A program made the translations under genes and the position numbers. The notes beneath the pieces were generated by a model. That model was not told the DNA's origin. It saw only the letters and a program-made list of their open reading frames with translations, and ran no database searches. DNA of 64,000 bases from Massilia frigida (GTDB taxonomy: Bacteria; Pseudomonadota; Gammaproteobacteria; Burkholderiales; Burkholderiaceae_D): the NCBI RefSeq assembly GCF_011682175.1, contig NZ_WHJG01000011.1, forward strand, positions 62,001 through 126,000, written 5' to 3'. This document shows positions 52,801 through 61,374 of this stretch, one piece after another. Positions within the stretch are counted from its first letter, which is position 1; each line of letters starts with the position of its first letter.

Positions 52801-54057
52801 CTAATGCAGTAAATCGCTAAATGGGATGAAGCGCACGGTGTCGCCCTCCTTGATGGCCTGGCCGGCCGGGTTGTCGAGCAGTCCGTCGCCCCAGACGGTG
52901 GACGTGAGCACGCCCGAACTCTGGTTGGGGAACAGATCGAGCCCGCCGGCGTCGTTGATGCGCACGCGCAGGAACTCATTGCGGCGGTCCGCCTTGGACC
53001 AGTCGAAATCGGCGCGCATGGCGTAGGCGCGCGGCTCCACCTTGCCGCTCACGCCTTGCAAACGCAGGATGAACGGGCGCACGAACAGCAAAAAAGTGAC
53101 AAAGCTCGATACCGGATTGCCCGGCAAGCCGAGGAAAAAGGCCGAGCCGCCGGCGCGGTCGACTTCGCCGAAGGCCAGTGGTTTGCCCGGCTTGACGGCG
53201 ATCTGCCACATGTTCAGGCGCCCTTCGGCTTCCACCGCCGGCTTGATATGGTCTTCCTCGCCGACCGAGACGCCGCCGGAAGTGATGATCAGATCGTTCT
53301 GGCGCGCGGCGCTGCGCAAGGTCTCGCGGGTCGCGTCCAGCGTATCGGGCACGATGCCAAAGTCGCTGATCGCGCAGCCCAGGTTTTCCAGCAGCGCGCG
53401 CAGGGTGAAGCGGTTGGAGTTGTAGATGGCGCCCGGCGCCAGTTGTCCGCCCGGCGCTTCGCCCGGCATGGTCAATTCGTCGCCGGTGAAAAACACCGCC
53501 ACGCGCAGCCTGCGAAACACTGGCAGGCTGGCCAGCCCCACCGACGCGGCCAGGCCCAGCTCCTGGCTGCGCAGGCGCGTGCCGGCGGGCAGGATGACGC
53601 CGCCGGCCTCGATGTCTTCGCCGGCGCGGCGTATCCATTCGCCCGCCTCGGGCGCGTGCCGGATCGTGACCGTGTTGTCTGGACCGGCTTCGCACTGTTC
53701 CTGCATCACCACCGCGTCGGCCCCTTGCGGGATCATGGCGCCGGTGAAGATGCGCGCGGCGCTGCCGGGAGCCAGCGGCTTGCCCACCGTGCCGGCCGGG
53801 ATGCGCTGGGTGACGGTGAATGTGGCGGCGCCGCTGGCGCAATCGGCCGCGCGCACGGCGTAGCCGTCCATCTGCGTGTTGTCGGCGGAAGGCACGTCGA
53901 TGGTCGAAACCTGGGCGGCGGCCAGCACACGGCCGTTGGCGCCCAGGGTCTGCACGATTTCGGTATCGAGCACGGGACGCGCCGCGCCTTGCAGGAAGTC
54001 GAGCGCCTCGCGCACCGACAGCATCGGTGCGCGCTTCTGTTGCGGTTCGTTTGCCAT
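52801..54057 (-). CDS. moeA: Molybdopterin molybdenumtransferase MoeA
   Basis: This 418-residue enzyme inserts molybdate into adenylated molybdopterin. Conserved segments are PSADNTQMDGYAVRAAD (about 51-67), GAMIPQGADAVVMQE, TSGGVSVGEEDHIK and LPGNPVSSFVTFLLFV. The C-terminal domain IV begins near RAYAMRADFDW. It follows thrC with a four-base gap and precedes moaD, so all three are probably co-transcribed. Confidence 0.96.
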   Translation of the reverse strand: MANEPQQKRAPMLSVREALDFLQGAARPVLDTEIVQTLGANGRVLAAAQVSTIDVPSADNTQMDGYAVRAADCASGAATFTVTQRIPAGTVGKPLAPGSAARIFTGAMIPQGADAVVMQEQCEAGPDNTVTIRHAPEAGEWIRRAGEDIEAGGVILPAGTRLRSQELGLAASVGLASLPVFRRLRVAVFFTGDELTMPGEAPGGQLAPGAIYNSNRFTLRALLENLGCAISDFGIVPDTLDATRETLRSAARQNDLIITSGGVSVGEEDHIKPAVEAEGRLNMWQIAVKPGKPLAFGEVDRAGGSAFFLGLPGNPVSSFVTFLLFVRPFILRLQGVSGKVEPRAYAMRADFDWSKADRRNEFLRVRINDAGGLDLFPNQSSGVLTSTVWGDGLLDNPAGQAIKEGDTVRFIPFSDLLH

Positions 54058-54061
54058 GCCC

Positions 54062-55537
54062 TTACAAACCCGTGTTGGCGGCGATGTAAGCCTGCATTTG
54101 CGCCACGTCGGCCGGCATGACGATGAACTTCTGCGGCAGCGATTCGATATCCTCGAAGCCGGCCGGACGTTCGGCGTCCACGCCCAGCGCGTCGAGGATG
54201 GTTTCGTTGAACTTGGCCGCCAGGGCGGTTTCGAGCACGATCATCGGCACGCCCGGCGCCATGTACTGGCGCGCGACCTTGATGCCGTCGGCGGTGTGGG
54301 TGTCGATGGTGATGTCGAAGTCGTCCTGCACGTCGCGGATGGTGTCGAGGCGGTCCTTGTGGGTCGATTTGCCGGACGAGAAGCCGTAGTTCGACACCAG
54401 CTTGAATTCGTCGCCGTCGCTGCCTGGTTTACCCGACAGGTCGAAGCCGCCCTGGGTTTCGACCTTGTGGAACAGCGCGCGCACGCGCTCGGGGTCGCGC
54501 CCGACCAGGTCGTAGATGAAGCGCTCGAAATTCGAGGCCTTGGAAATGTCCATCGACGGGCTGCTGGTGTGGAAGGTCTCGGCCGACTTGCGCACGCGGT
54601 ACACGCCAGTGCGGAAGAATTCGTCGAGCACGTCGTTTTCATTGGTGGCGGCCACCAGGCGGTCGATTGGCAAGCCCATCATGCGTGCGATATGGCCGGC
54701 GCAGATGTTGCCGAAGTTCCCGGACGGGACCGTGAACGAGACTTTTTGCGTATTGTCGGTCGTGGCCGCCAGGTAGCCGCGGAAGTAGTACACCACCTGC
54801 GCAACGACGCGCGCCCAGTTGATCGAATTGACGGTGCCGATCTTTTGCTGCGCCTTGAACGGCAGGTCGTTCGAGACCGCCTTGACCAGGTCCTGGCAAT
54901 CGTCGAACACGCCTTCGACGGCGATGTTGAAGATGTTCGGGTCTTGCAGGCTGAACATTTGCGCGCTCTGGAAGGCGCTCATTTTCTTGTGCGGCGAGAG
55001 CATGAACACGCGGATGCCCTTCTTGCCGCGCATGGCGTATTGAGCCGCGCTGCCGGTGTCGCCCGAGGTCGCGCCGAAGATGTTCAGTTCGGCGCCATCC
55101 TTGGCCAGGGTGTACTCGAACAGGTTGCCCAGCAACTGCATCGCCATGTCCTTGAAGGCCAGGGTCGGGCCGTTCGACAGCGCTTGCAGGATCAGGGTTT
55201 TGTCGCCGTTTTGTTCCAGGATGCGCAGGGGCGTGATGTCGGCGCTTTTTTCGCCTTTGCGCACGTTGCGGTAGACCTCGGCCGTGTAAGTCTTCTTGGT
55301 CAGCTTTTTGAGGTCCGCTTCGGGAATGTCGGTGGCGAACTTTTTCAGGATCTCGAAGGCCAGGTCGGCGTAGGACAGCTTGCGCCAGGCATCGAGTTCG
55401 GCCCCGCTCACCTGGGGATACTCGGCCGGCAGGTACAGGCCGCCGTCCGGCGCGAGGCCGCCGAGCAGGATGTCGGAGAATTGTTGGGGAGCTTGCGAAG
55501 CAGCGGCCTTGGCGGCGCGGGTAGACACGTATTGCAT
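54062..55537 (-). CDS. thrC: Threonine synthase
   Basis: This PLP enzyme of 491 residues converts O-phosphohomoserine to threonine. The start MQYVSTRAA is typical, and the PLP lysine is in GPTLAFKDMAMQ (Lys129). Later GATSGDTGSAAQYAM binds the PLP phosphate, and SGNFGNICAG follows. The length fits the long (group II) form. The start is ATG 55537; the frame continues to 55594 but is not conserved. Homoserine dehydrogenase, often directly upstream in betaproteobacteria, is absent; the 850 bases upstream are non-coding. Confidence 0.96.
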   Translation of the reverse strand: MQYVSTRAAKAAASQAPQQFSDILLGGLAPDGGLYLPAEYPQVSGAELDAWRKLSYADLAFEILKKFATDIPEADLKKLTKKTYTAEVYRNVRKGEKSADITPLRILEQNGDKTLILQALSNGPTLAFKDMAMQLLGNLFEYTLAKDGAELNIFGATSGDTGSAAQYAMRGKKGIRVFMLSPHKKMSAFQSAQMFSLQDPNIFNIAVEGVFDDCQDLVKAVSNDLPFKAQQKIGTVNSINWARVVAQVVYYFRGYLAATTDNTQKVSFTVPSGNFGNICAGHIARMMGLPIDRLVAATNENDVLDEFFRTGVYRVRKSAETFHTSSPSMDISKASNFERFIYDLVGRDPERVRALFHKVETQGGFDLSGKPGSDGDEFKLVSNYGFSSGKSTHKDRLDTIRDVQDDFDITIDTHTADGIKVARQYMAPGVPMIVLETALAAKFNETILDALGVDAERPAGFEDIESLPQKFIVMPADVAQMQAYIAANTGL

Positions 55538-56062
55538 AGAGTTGGTAGGTCCGTTTTGGCTAACAGCAGGGAGCAGAACAGTGCGATCGAACACTTATTA
55601 TAGTGCGGCGCGCTGCGGGATGCGAAATCGGCCACGATTTCGGAATTTTCACCGGGTTGCACCGCTACCGGCTGGCAGGGCCGCACAGCTCCCGCGCAAT
55701 GCCAAGTACGCTTTCCGGGATCGCCTGGCGCTTCAGCCGGCCCGCCTGCGCTGCCGCCCGGTTCGCTGCGCGCGAGCCGGCAACCTTCAGGAGCGCTGCG
55801 GTCCAGCCGCCAACCGGTGCACGGCGAATTCCCTCTTCATTTGATCATTTTCGGCAATCGAATATGGAATTATTCAGTTTATTCAAATCAAATGATTCAG
55901 CGATAAAGCCCAAATGCATATATATCGCATTCGGCAAAATCAAAGCGGTCACGACAATATCATCGATGTCAATTTGTCGCAGATGCGCCACGTTTGATGC
56001 GAATCGCGGGTAGACGAAGAAAAAGGGAAATAGTACGATATATATAAATAAATACAGATAGC
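55538..56062. other. Intergenic region, no supported gene
   Basis: These bases lie upstream of thrC. The first 300 are GC-rich, and from about 55840 the sequence becomes strongly AT-rich. Short frames exist (for example 55845-56087 minus, rich in Ile, Phe and Tyr), but their codon use is unlike the host and they cross the MITE boundary. The thrC promoter should lie near 55540-55620. Confidence 0.5.
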
Positions 56063-56285
56063 GTCCAATGCATGTCGTTATACACATCTTTTTTTATAAT
56101 AAAATCAACGACTTGCGCCTGACATCGGTAGGGCGCCGTCGACATGAAACGACAGAGAATCAGTGCGGTTGATCTTAAAATACCCGCATTTCGCTTAATT
56201 TTTAGGCAAAACCTCATGGAAATCGCCGCCCCGGGTTGAAATGACGTTGCGCGGAAAAAGATGTGTATAACGATATGCGTCCAAT
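56063..56285. mobile_element. MITE-like element with terminal inverted repeats and target duplication
   Basis: Terminal inverted repeats of 24 bases at 56070-56093 and 56255-56278 match at 23 positions; each contains GATGTGTATAACGA on its inward-pointing strand. The 7-base direct repeat GTCCAAT lies exactly outside both ends (56063-56069 and 56279-56285), as expected for a target-site duplication. The element itself is 209 bases (56070-56278) with a non-coding, AT-rich interior of 161 bases, so it must have been moved by a transposase encoded elsewhere. It lies between thrC and the exported-protein genes, and its right end is 110 bases before the next start codon. Confidence 0.75.
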
Positions 56286-56388
56286 GACATCACAATGCAC
56301 AGTAATCTTTGTCACTTGTTCGCACTTACAATGTCCCGCCCTGCCACCAACCCTGATAACGCACCTATTTATCGACGGAGATATTGAA

Positions 56389-57096
56389 ATGTTACCATAC
56401 AGACTTTATGCTACCGGCCTCATGATGGCCATAGGCGTGGCCGCCACCAGCACTGCGCAGACAAATGCCGACCCGCCCTTATCAAAGGAAATACAATCCC
56501 GCATACAGGCCCAGGACGCCTTGTCTGCGCAAGTTGCCCCAATTAAATCCCAAGCCGATGTGATTCAATACATGAACATGGTTCCACCGCAATCGAATGC
56601 GATGTACCTGCTGTCACCGGCAGCCCGGGAACGTTTTGTGTCCAGCCTGACCTTCAATCAGCACGGTCTGTCAGGCTTCAGTTATGCCGACCTCCAGCGC
56701 GAGTTGCCGCCCGCGAAAATCGCCCGGGTGCTTCGCCTGTTCGGATCGGAAAGCTCGGCCACGACGATCCAGACCCAAGGGGGCACGAAAGCAAGGCCCG
56801 GCCGCCAGGAGTCCGGGCTGGGCGGTGACTGCGGAGGGTTCCAGCAAAGCGCATGGGGCACCTGCGATAGCGGCGACGGTCCCATCGGCGGCGGCCTCCC
56901 GGGTGGCGTGCCCGGTGGCGCCGGTGGCGGCGGCGCCGGCGCCGGTGGCGGCCCATCGAAACCGCCTTCCGAACCCGTAGGCCAGGAACCGCAACCGAAA
57001 CCCATGCCCAATGGCGATTACTGGAATTACCGGTGCGAATGGGGCGGCGGCGGGTGCGCGCACCAGACTAACAGTATCTGCAAAGCAAAATGCTGA
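56389..57096 (+). CDS. Exported Gly-rich, six-cysteine protein, hypothetical
   Basis: This 235-residue protein has a signal peptide (LYATGLMMAIGVAATSTAQ, cleavage after TAQ near 22). A helical N-terminal domain includes LSPAARERFVSSLTF and YADLQRELPPAKIARVLRLFG. This is followed by a Gly/Pro-rich linker (GGGLPGGVPGGAGGGG and similar) and a C-terminal Cys-rich tail (YRCEWGGGGCAHQTNSICKAKC). All six cysteines of the mature protein are in the last 95 residues, suggesting three disulfides. The start is ATG 56389 with CGGAG upstream; the frame open to 56263 begins inside the MITE and is rejected. It overlaps the next gene by seven bases. Confidence 0.75.
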   Translation: MLPYRLYATGLMMAIGVAATSTAQTNADPPLSKEIQSRIQAQDALSAQVAPIKSQADVIQYMNMVPPQSNAMYLLSPAARERFVSSLTFNQHGLSGFSYADLQRELPPAKIARVLRLFGSESSATTIQTQGGTKARPGRQESGLGGDCGGFQQSAWGTCDSGDGPIGGGLPGGVPGGAGGGGAGAGGGPSKPPSEPVGQEPQPKPMPNGDYWNYRCEWGGGGCAHQTNSICKAKC

Positions 57097-58070
57097 TCGC
57101 TGGACGGCGCTCCCAACGGGAACAGACTTCAACGGACGAGAATGCCACGACGGCCAGCTCCTCACGCTACAAGCTTCTTGCCGGTGCAGCACTTTTCCTG
57201 CTGTATTCCTGCGCCTCGGCCACCTCGGACGCGCAGGCCCGCCTGGATACGTTCTACGATGCTTCGGCAGCCGTCGTGCAGAGTGGCTTCCCTGAACACC
57301 GCAAGGCCGCCATGGTCGAAACGATCTTCAGCAGCCTGTTCAAGGAGCTTGGCGGCGCCATTCCGGATGAAGACCTGGTTCCCCTGTTTCAAGCAACGAC
57401 TTCCGCGCTTTTTTATACGGTCGACAAGAAAAAACTGCCGCTTCTGGACGCAATTTTTCGCCGTATGGCAACGCTGCGTACCGCCAAGACCGTCGATTAC
57501 GAAAACATGTTGCAAGCTTATATAGCGCTTCGCGATTTCCAAGGCGCAAATGCATTTTTGGCGCGTTACCACAAAGGTCCGGAAGACCGGCGCATCATTC
57601 CCATTGATTCCTTGCCGGCAGCCACAAAACACCGTACCGAATGGCAAGTTGGCGAAGCACCGCGCCTGATCCGGCGCCCTGTCAATATCCCAAATGGAAC
57701 GTTTCTTATCGTGCTCGCCTCGCCCTTTTGTCACTTTGCAAGCGATGCCGTACGGGCCATGGAAAATGATCCCGCGCTACGTCCATTATTGAAGAATCGC
57801 ATCAAGCTGTTGGCCATCCAGGACTTGAGTTTCGATTATGATGCTTTCACTACCTGGAATCGCTCGCACCCATCCTTGCCGTATGCCCTTATCCATAGCA
57901 GGCGCGAATGGCCCGAGGTAGCGAGCGCCATTCTCCCGACGTTTGCGTTTTATCGGGATGGAAAGCTGGTGCAAGAATTTTCTCGCTGGCCGGAGAAAGG
58001 CAATATGACACAGATCTACCGTGGTTTCGGGCTTGCCGATCCCACCGTTGCCATGGAAAGCAAGCGCTAG
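57090..58070 (+). CDS. Thioredoxin-fold-like exported protein, probably a lipoprotein
   Basis: In this 326-residue protein, a basic, Ser/Thr-rich start (about 1-27) leads to a hydrophobic segment ending LLYSC (Cys at about 41), which could be a lipobox or an ordinary membrane anchor. The middle is helical. The C-terminal half has a thioredoxin-like order: TFLIVLASPFCHFASDAVRAM with one Cys in place of the usual CxxC, then FDYDAFTTWN and the cis-Pro-like ILPTFAFYRDGKLVQEF. It overlaps the six-cysteine gene by seven bases, so a role in handling its disulfides is an attractive guess. Confidence 0.7.
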   Translation: MLIAGRRSQREQTSTDENATTASSSRYKLLAGAALFLLYSCASATSDAQARLDTFYDASAAVVQSGFPEHRKAAMVETIFSSLFKELGGAIPDEDLVPLFQATTSALFYTVDKKKLPLLDAIFRRMATLRTAKTVDYENMLQAYIALRDFQGANAFLARYHKGPEDRRIIPIDSLPAATKHRTEWQVGEAPRLIRRPVNIPNGTFLIVLASPFCHFASDAVRAMENDPALRPLLKNRIKLLAIQDLSFDYDAFTTWNRSHPSLPYALIHSRREWPEVASAILPTFAFYRDGKLVQEFSRWPEKGNMTQIYRGFGLADPTVAMESKR

Positions 58071-58078
58071 CAGCAATC

Positions 58079-59026
58079 ATGAAACGTTCAACGCAACACT
58101 GCCAGCACCCGACACGGCCGTTGCCGTGGGCACTTGTCATCATCGCCGCAGCCGTGGGTGCGGCGGCGGTGATATCGGCAACTTTCTGGATAAACAGCGG
58201 CAAGCCTGGCGTGCCGCTGCCAGCCCCTGGCAACATGGTGGCGCCAGCCAGGGCTGGCGCCACCCTGGCATCCGCGGCATCGGCTGTCGCCGTGGCGCAG
58301 CCAATGGCGGGCGATGTTTGCCTGCCGCCCGTGGGCGAAGCGCCCGCTGCGCCGCGCGACGAACAGGTGCGGGAAAGCATCCGTGCCGTTCTTGCCAAGA
58401 AAATGGATGTGTCGGCCCTGGTCGACCTTTCCCAGCGCAGCGATGCCGGTGCCGCACTGGCGCTGTTTCAGCGGATCAGGCCGTGTTCCGACACGACCCG
58501 CTATCTCGACAGCATGGAATTTTCGCTCGATGATGCCGGCTTTATGAGTGCGGCGGCGTGCCGCCGGATTCCGGCAAGGCTGCGTGCCAATCCCATCAAC
58601 ATTCTCATCCCGGCGGCCGATGCGGGGTCGACTGCCGCAAAATTATTGATATTGAAAAACGCGCCAACGGTTGCCGCCGTCAAGCAGGCGGTCGGCAACG
58701 CATCGGCAAACGACATCGCCGAACTCCAGGCCACAGCGGAGCGCTATGGCAAGGACGCGGCCAGCGCCGGATCGGCCAGCGCGGCGGCGTGGCTGGCGCA
58801 AGCCTATTTGAGCGGAGCGTTTGGCAGCAAGCGCGAGCAGGCGGCGTATGCGATCACGTATGAGATGAACCAGTCCTTGCAGGGCGAGGAAAGTCGCTCC
58901 AGACTGAACTATGTGACCGGTCGCATGTCGGCATCCGATCTGGCGCGTGTGCGCCCGATGCTCGACCGCTGCCGCGCCCGCAAGGAAGCGCGGGCCGCCT
59001 CGGTCTTGATTTCCCCGTTTCGCTAG
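58079..59026 (+). CDS. Membrane-anchored protein, hypothetical
   Basis: This protein of 315 residues has one N-terminal membrane helix (about 17-38, ALVIIAAAVGAAAVISATFW) and a periplasmic helical domain with Sel1-like or TPR-like repeats rich in Ala (AAAWLAQAYLSGAFGSKREQ). It has a few cysteines (about 80, 134, 159, 303). The start is ATG 58079, nine bases after the previous stop; an open frame back to 57908 lies inside the upstream gene. It completes an apparent three-gene operon with the two genes before it. Confidence 0.65.
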   Translation: MKRSTQHCQHPTRPLPWALVIIAAAVGAAAVISATFWINSGKPGVPLPAPGNMVAPARAGATLASAASAVAVAQPMAGDVCLPPVGEAPAAPRDEQVRESIRAVLAKKMDVSALVDLSQRSDAGAALALFQRIRPCSDTTRYLDSMEFSLDDAGFMSAAACRRIPARLRANPINILIPAADAGSTAAKLLILKNAPTVAAVKQAVGNASANDIAELQATAERYGKDAASAGSASAAAWLAQAYLSGAFGSKREQAAYAITYEMNQSLQGEESRSRLNYVTGRMSASDLARVRPMLDRCRARKEARAASVLISPFR

Positions 59027-59083
59027 CCGCCCGGTCAACACTGCCGATGCGGCGGCGCCCTGCTCTTCCGAACGCGGCCGTGA

Positions 59084-59689
59084 CTACTGCGAAACCATCA
59101 CCGCCTGCCTGATGTAGTTGCCTTCGCCCGCCTCCTGCAACATGAAGGCCGCGAGGTCGGCGCGCGACAGCCTGCCGGCAAAGCCCGGCATCAGTCCAGT
59201 CCCAGCGCGATAGCCGCCGCGGCGTGCGCCATCGGTCAGCATGGGCGGACGCACCAGGGTCCAGTCGAGCGCACTATCGCGCACCAGCGCCTCCATGCGC
59301 ATCTTCGCGGCAATCAGCTTGCGCAGGAAGCGAATGAACAGGGACGCTTTCCTGGTTTCCGACGCGCCGTGCGCGCTCAACGCGACAAGGCGCTGTACGC
59401 CGGCCACGTTCATCGCCTGCACGATGCTGCGCATGCCGCCGGTGCAAACGGCGGACGCATCGCCCTTGCGCGCCCCGAGCACGCTGATGACGGCATCGGC
59501 GCCCCGCACCACATCGCCAACGATAGCCGGCTGGGCAAAGGTGCCGGCAATAATCTGCAGGCGTGGATGCGCGCCGGACCACGCGTCCGCATTGCGCACC
59601 AGTGCCCGCACCTCATGTCCCGCTTGCAAGGCCTGCTCGACCAGATGGCGGCCGGTGGCACCCGTGGCACCGAACATAGCGAGCTTCAT
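59084..59689 (-). CDS. NAD(P)-binding SDR-type protein
   Basis: This 201-residue atypical short-chain dehydrogenase (NmrA/NAD-dependent epimerase-like) starts with the nucleotide-binding motif FGATGATGRHLVEQAL (about 6-21). VRGADAVISVLGARKGD and VQRLVALSAHGASETR follow, where a serine lies near the usual active-site position but the YxxxK pair is not apparent. DWTLVRPPMLTDG is typical of the NAD(P)H-binding family (PF13460). The substrate is unknown. Its ATG overlaps the stop of the IMPase-like gene by four bases. Confidence 0.85.
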   Translation of the reverse strand: MKLAMFGATGATGRHLVEQALQAGHEVRALVRNADAWSGAHPRLQIIAGTFAQPAIVGDVVRGADAVISVLGARKGDASAVCTGGMRSIVQAMNVAGVQRLVALSAHGASETRKASLFIRFLRKLIAAKMRMEALVRDSALDWTLVRPPMLTDGARRGGYRAGTGLMPGFAGRLSRADLAAFMLQEAGEGNYIRQAVMVSQ

Positions 59690-60525
59690 TGGGCGGCATC
59701 CACGTCGGCGCTCGCCAGGACCGCAAGCGCTGCTGCCATCAGCGCAGGTGCGCCGGCAAGGAAAGCGCTGCTGTCCGGCTGCCAGGGCTGGCCGCGCAGA
59801 TCGGCCACCCGGCCGCCGGCTTCGGCAACCAGCAAGGCGCCAGCGAGCAGGCCCGATCGCACCTGGCTGTATTGCCAGAACAGATCCTGATGGCCTGCGG
59901 CGACCTCGATCATCTGCATGGTGGACGGCACCGCCACATGCACCACCAGCGCCGCCTCCAGCATCGCCGTGACCGACTGGCCGATACGCCGGTAGATGTC
60001 AGCCCCTTCGCCGGGGGCCGCCTGCCCGGTTCCCACTGTGGCCGCGCGCAGATCGGATTTCGACGACGTACGCAAGCGCGTTCCGTTGAGCCAGGCGCCG
60101 CCTCCGGCCAGCGCGGTATAGGTGTCGCCGGTCAATGGCAGATGGATCGCGCTCAAGACGGGCACGTTGTCGCGCACCAGCGTCGCCGTGACGCACCAGT
60201 GCGGCAAGCCATGGACATGGTGGATCGCCCCTTCGACCGGGTCGCACACCCACCATTCGCCTGCGGGCAGGGGGCCACGCCCTTCCTCGTCGTCGTCCCA
60301 GCGGGCCTCGGGGCGCTCTTGCGACAGGGCCTCGCGCAGGATCGCCATCGAGACCAGGTCGTTGGCCTCGATCATCGCAGCGATTTCCTGCATGCCCTGC
60401 GGACGCGCGCCCGGATCGAACAGCGCCTTGACGGCATGGCCGGCCGACTGCACCGCGGCGACGGCGTGCAGCAGCAGCGCCTGGTCCCCGGAGGTCGGAA
60501 TGGAAAGTTGTTCAGGATGGTTCAT
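59686..60525 (-). CDS. Inositol-monophosphatase family protein with altered metal-site motifs
   Basis: In this 279-residue protein of the IMPase fold, the expected DPxDGT motif appears as DPVEGAIHHVHGLP (about 144-157), with Glu for Asp and Ala for Thr. The late WDxAAGxLLVxEAGG motif appears as YSQVRSGLLAGALLVAEAGG, lacking the WD pair. Upstream acidic residues (DDDEEG) may substitute. It may have a different substrate or no phosphatase activity. The start is ATG 60525 with AAGGAAG upstream; a frame open to 60987 overlaps the TetR gene and is rejected. It is the first gene of a two-gene operon with the SDR gene, divergent from the TetR gene. Confidence 0.8.
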   Translation of the reverse strand: MNHPEQLSIPTSGDQALLLHAVAAVQSAGHAVKALFDPGARPQGMQEIAAMIEANDLVSMAILREALSQERPEARWDDDEEGRGPLPAGEWWVCDPVEGAIHHVHGLPHWCVTATLVRDNVPVLSAIHLPLTGDTYTALAGGGAWLNGTRLRTSSKSDLRAATVGTGQAAPGEGADIYRRIGQSVTAMLEAALVVHVAVPSTMQMIEVAAGHQDLFWQYSQVRSGLLAGALLVAEAGGRVADLRGQPWQPDSSAFLAGAPALMAAALAVLASADVDAAQ

Positions 60526-60603
60526 GGTGATCTTCCTTGGTTGCCTCAAGCGGCTCGGCATTGCGCTTGACTTGGCCAGGAAATGATATGAGCATGCTGT
60601 CGC

Positions 60604-61242
60604 ATGAACAACTCGCAATCGAAGAAGGCTACCGTGCGGCGGCTGGTGCCAAGGAAGACGCCGTCCCAGCCGCGTTCCGCCCACACCGTCGGCACCATCC
60701 TGGAAGGGGCAGCTCACATTCTCGAACTGCACGGACTTGAAGGATATACAACAAACGCCATCGCAGCCCGTGCCGGAGTGAGTATCGGTTCCCTCTACCA
60801 GTATTTCCCCACCAAGGATGCGGTGACGATCGCCCTGATCGAACGCGAATCGCTCGACCTGGTGCGCGAGGCGACCGAGGCGCTGCAAGGACAGGATCAT
60901 CGGCGCGCGCTGCGCCAGCTGGTCGAGACGGCGATCCGCTATCAGTTGCGCCGGCCGCAGCTGGCCAGGCTGCTCGATACGGAACAAGGCCGGCTGGCCT
61001 CACTGATGCCGGGTACGGCCCACGCTGCGGCAATGCATGCCGCACTTACCGGCTTTCTCGCCACCTACCCGTCCCTGGACCCGGCGCGTGCCGGACGAAG
61101 CGCATCCGACCTCATGGCGCTCATCAGTGCCTTGACCGACGCTGCGGGGCGGGTGGAAACCGAGATATCGCCGTCACTGGCCGATCCGATCGAAGGCGCG
61201 GTGCTTGGTTATCTGAACGCTGTGTCCGGAACGGTGGCGTAA
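60604..61242 (+). CDS. TetR family transcriptional regulator
   Basis: This 212-residue repressor has a basic N-terminal tail (KKATVRRLVPRKTPSQPR) and a TetR helix-turn-helix (GYTTNAIAARAGVSIGSLYQYFPTKDAV; core AGVSIGSLYQYF at about 57-68). The C-terminal ligand domain is helical. It is divergent from the IMPase-like/SDR operon, with only 78 bases between starts, so it probably controls both directions from one short region. No clear palindrome could be assigned there. Confidence 0.9.
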   Translation: MNNSQSKKATVRRLVPRKTPSQPRSAHTVGTILEGAAHILELHGLEGYTTNAIAARAGVSIGSLYQYFPTKDAVTIALIERESLDLVREATEALQGQDHRRALRQLVETAIRYQLRRPQLARLLDTEQGRLASLMPGTAHAAAMHAALTGFLATYPSLDPARAGRSASDLMALISALTDAAGRVETEISPSLADPIEGAVLGYLNAVSGTVA

Positions 61243-61374
61243 CCTTGCTTCGGGGACAATAGTGCGGTATCGGAATTGCGCAGCCACACTGCTTGTGTAC
61301 GCGTGCGAACGGAACTGTCGACAAATCAGGTCCATACTTGACCATGTAGATACGCCAAAGCCGGAAGGTTCAAC

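Noticed and set aside
55603-56013. 136-residue plus-strand frame upstream of thrC
   Set aside because: It spans an abrupt GC change, shows no protein-like pattern and overlaps the expected thrC promoter region.
55845-56087. 80-residue minus-strand frame rich in Ile, Phe and Tyr
   Set aside because: It crosses the MITE end, has no ribosome binding site and has codon use unlike the host; a by-product of AT-rich sequence.
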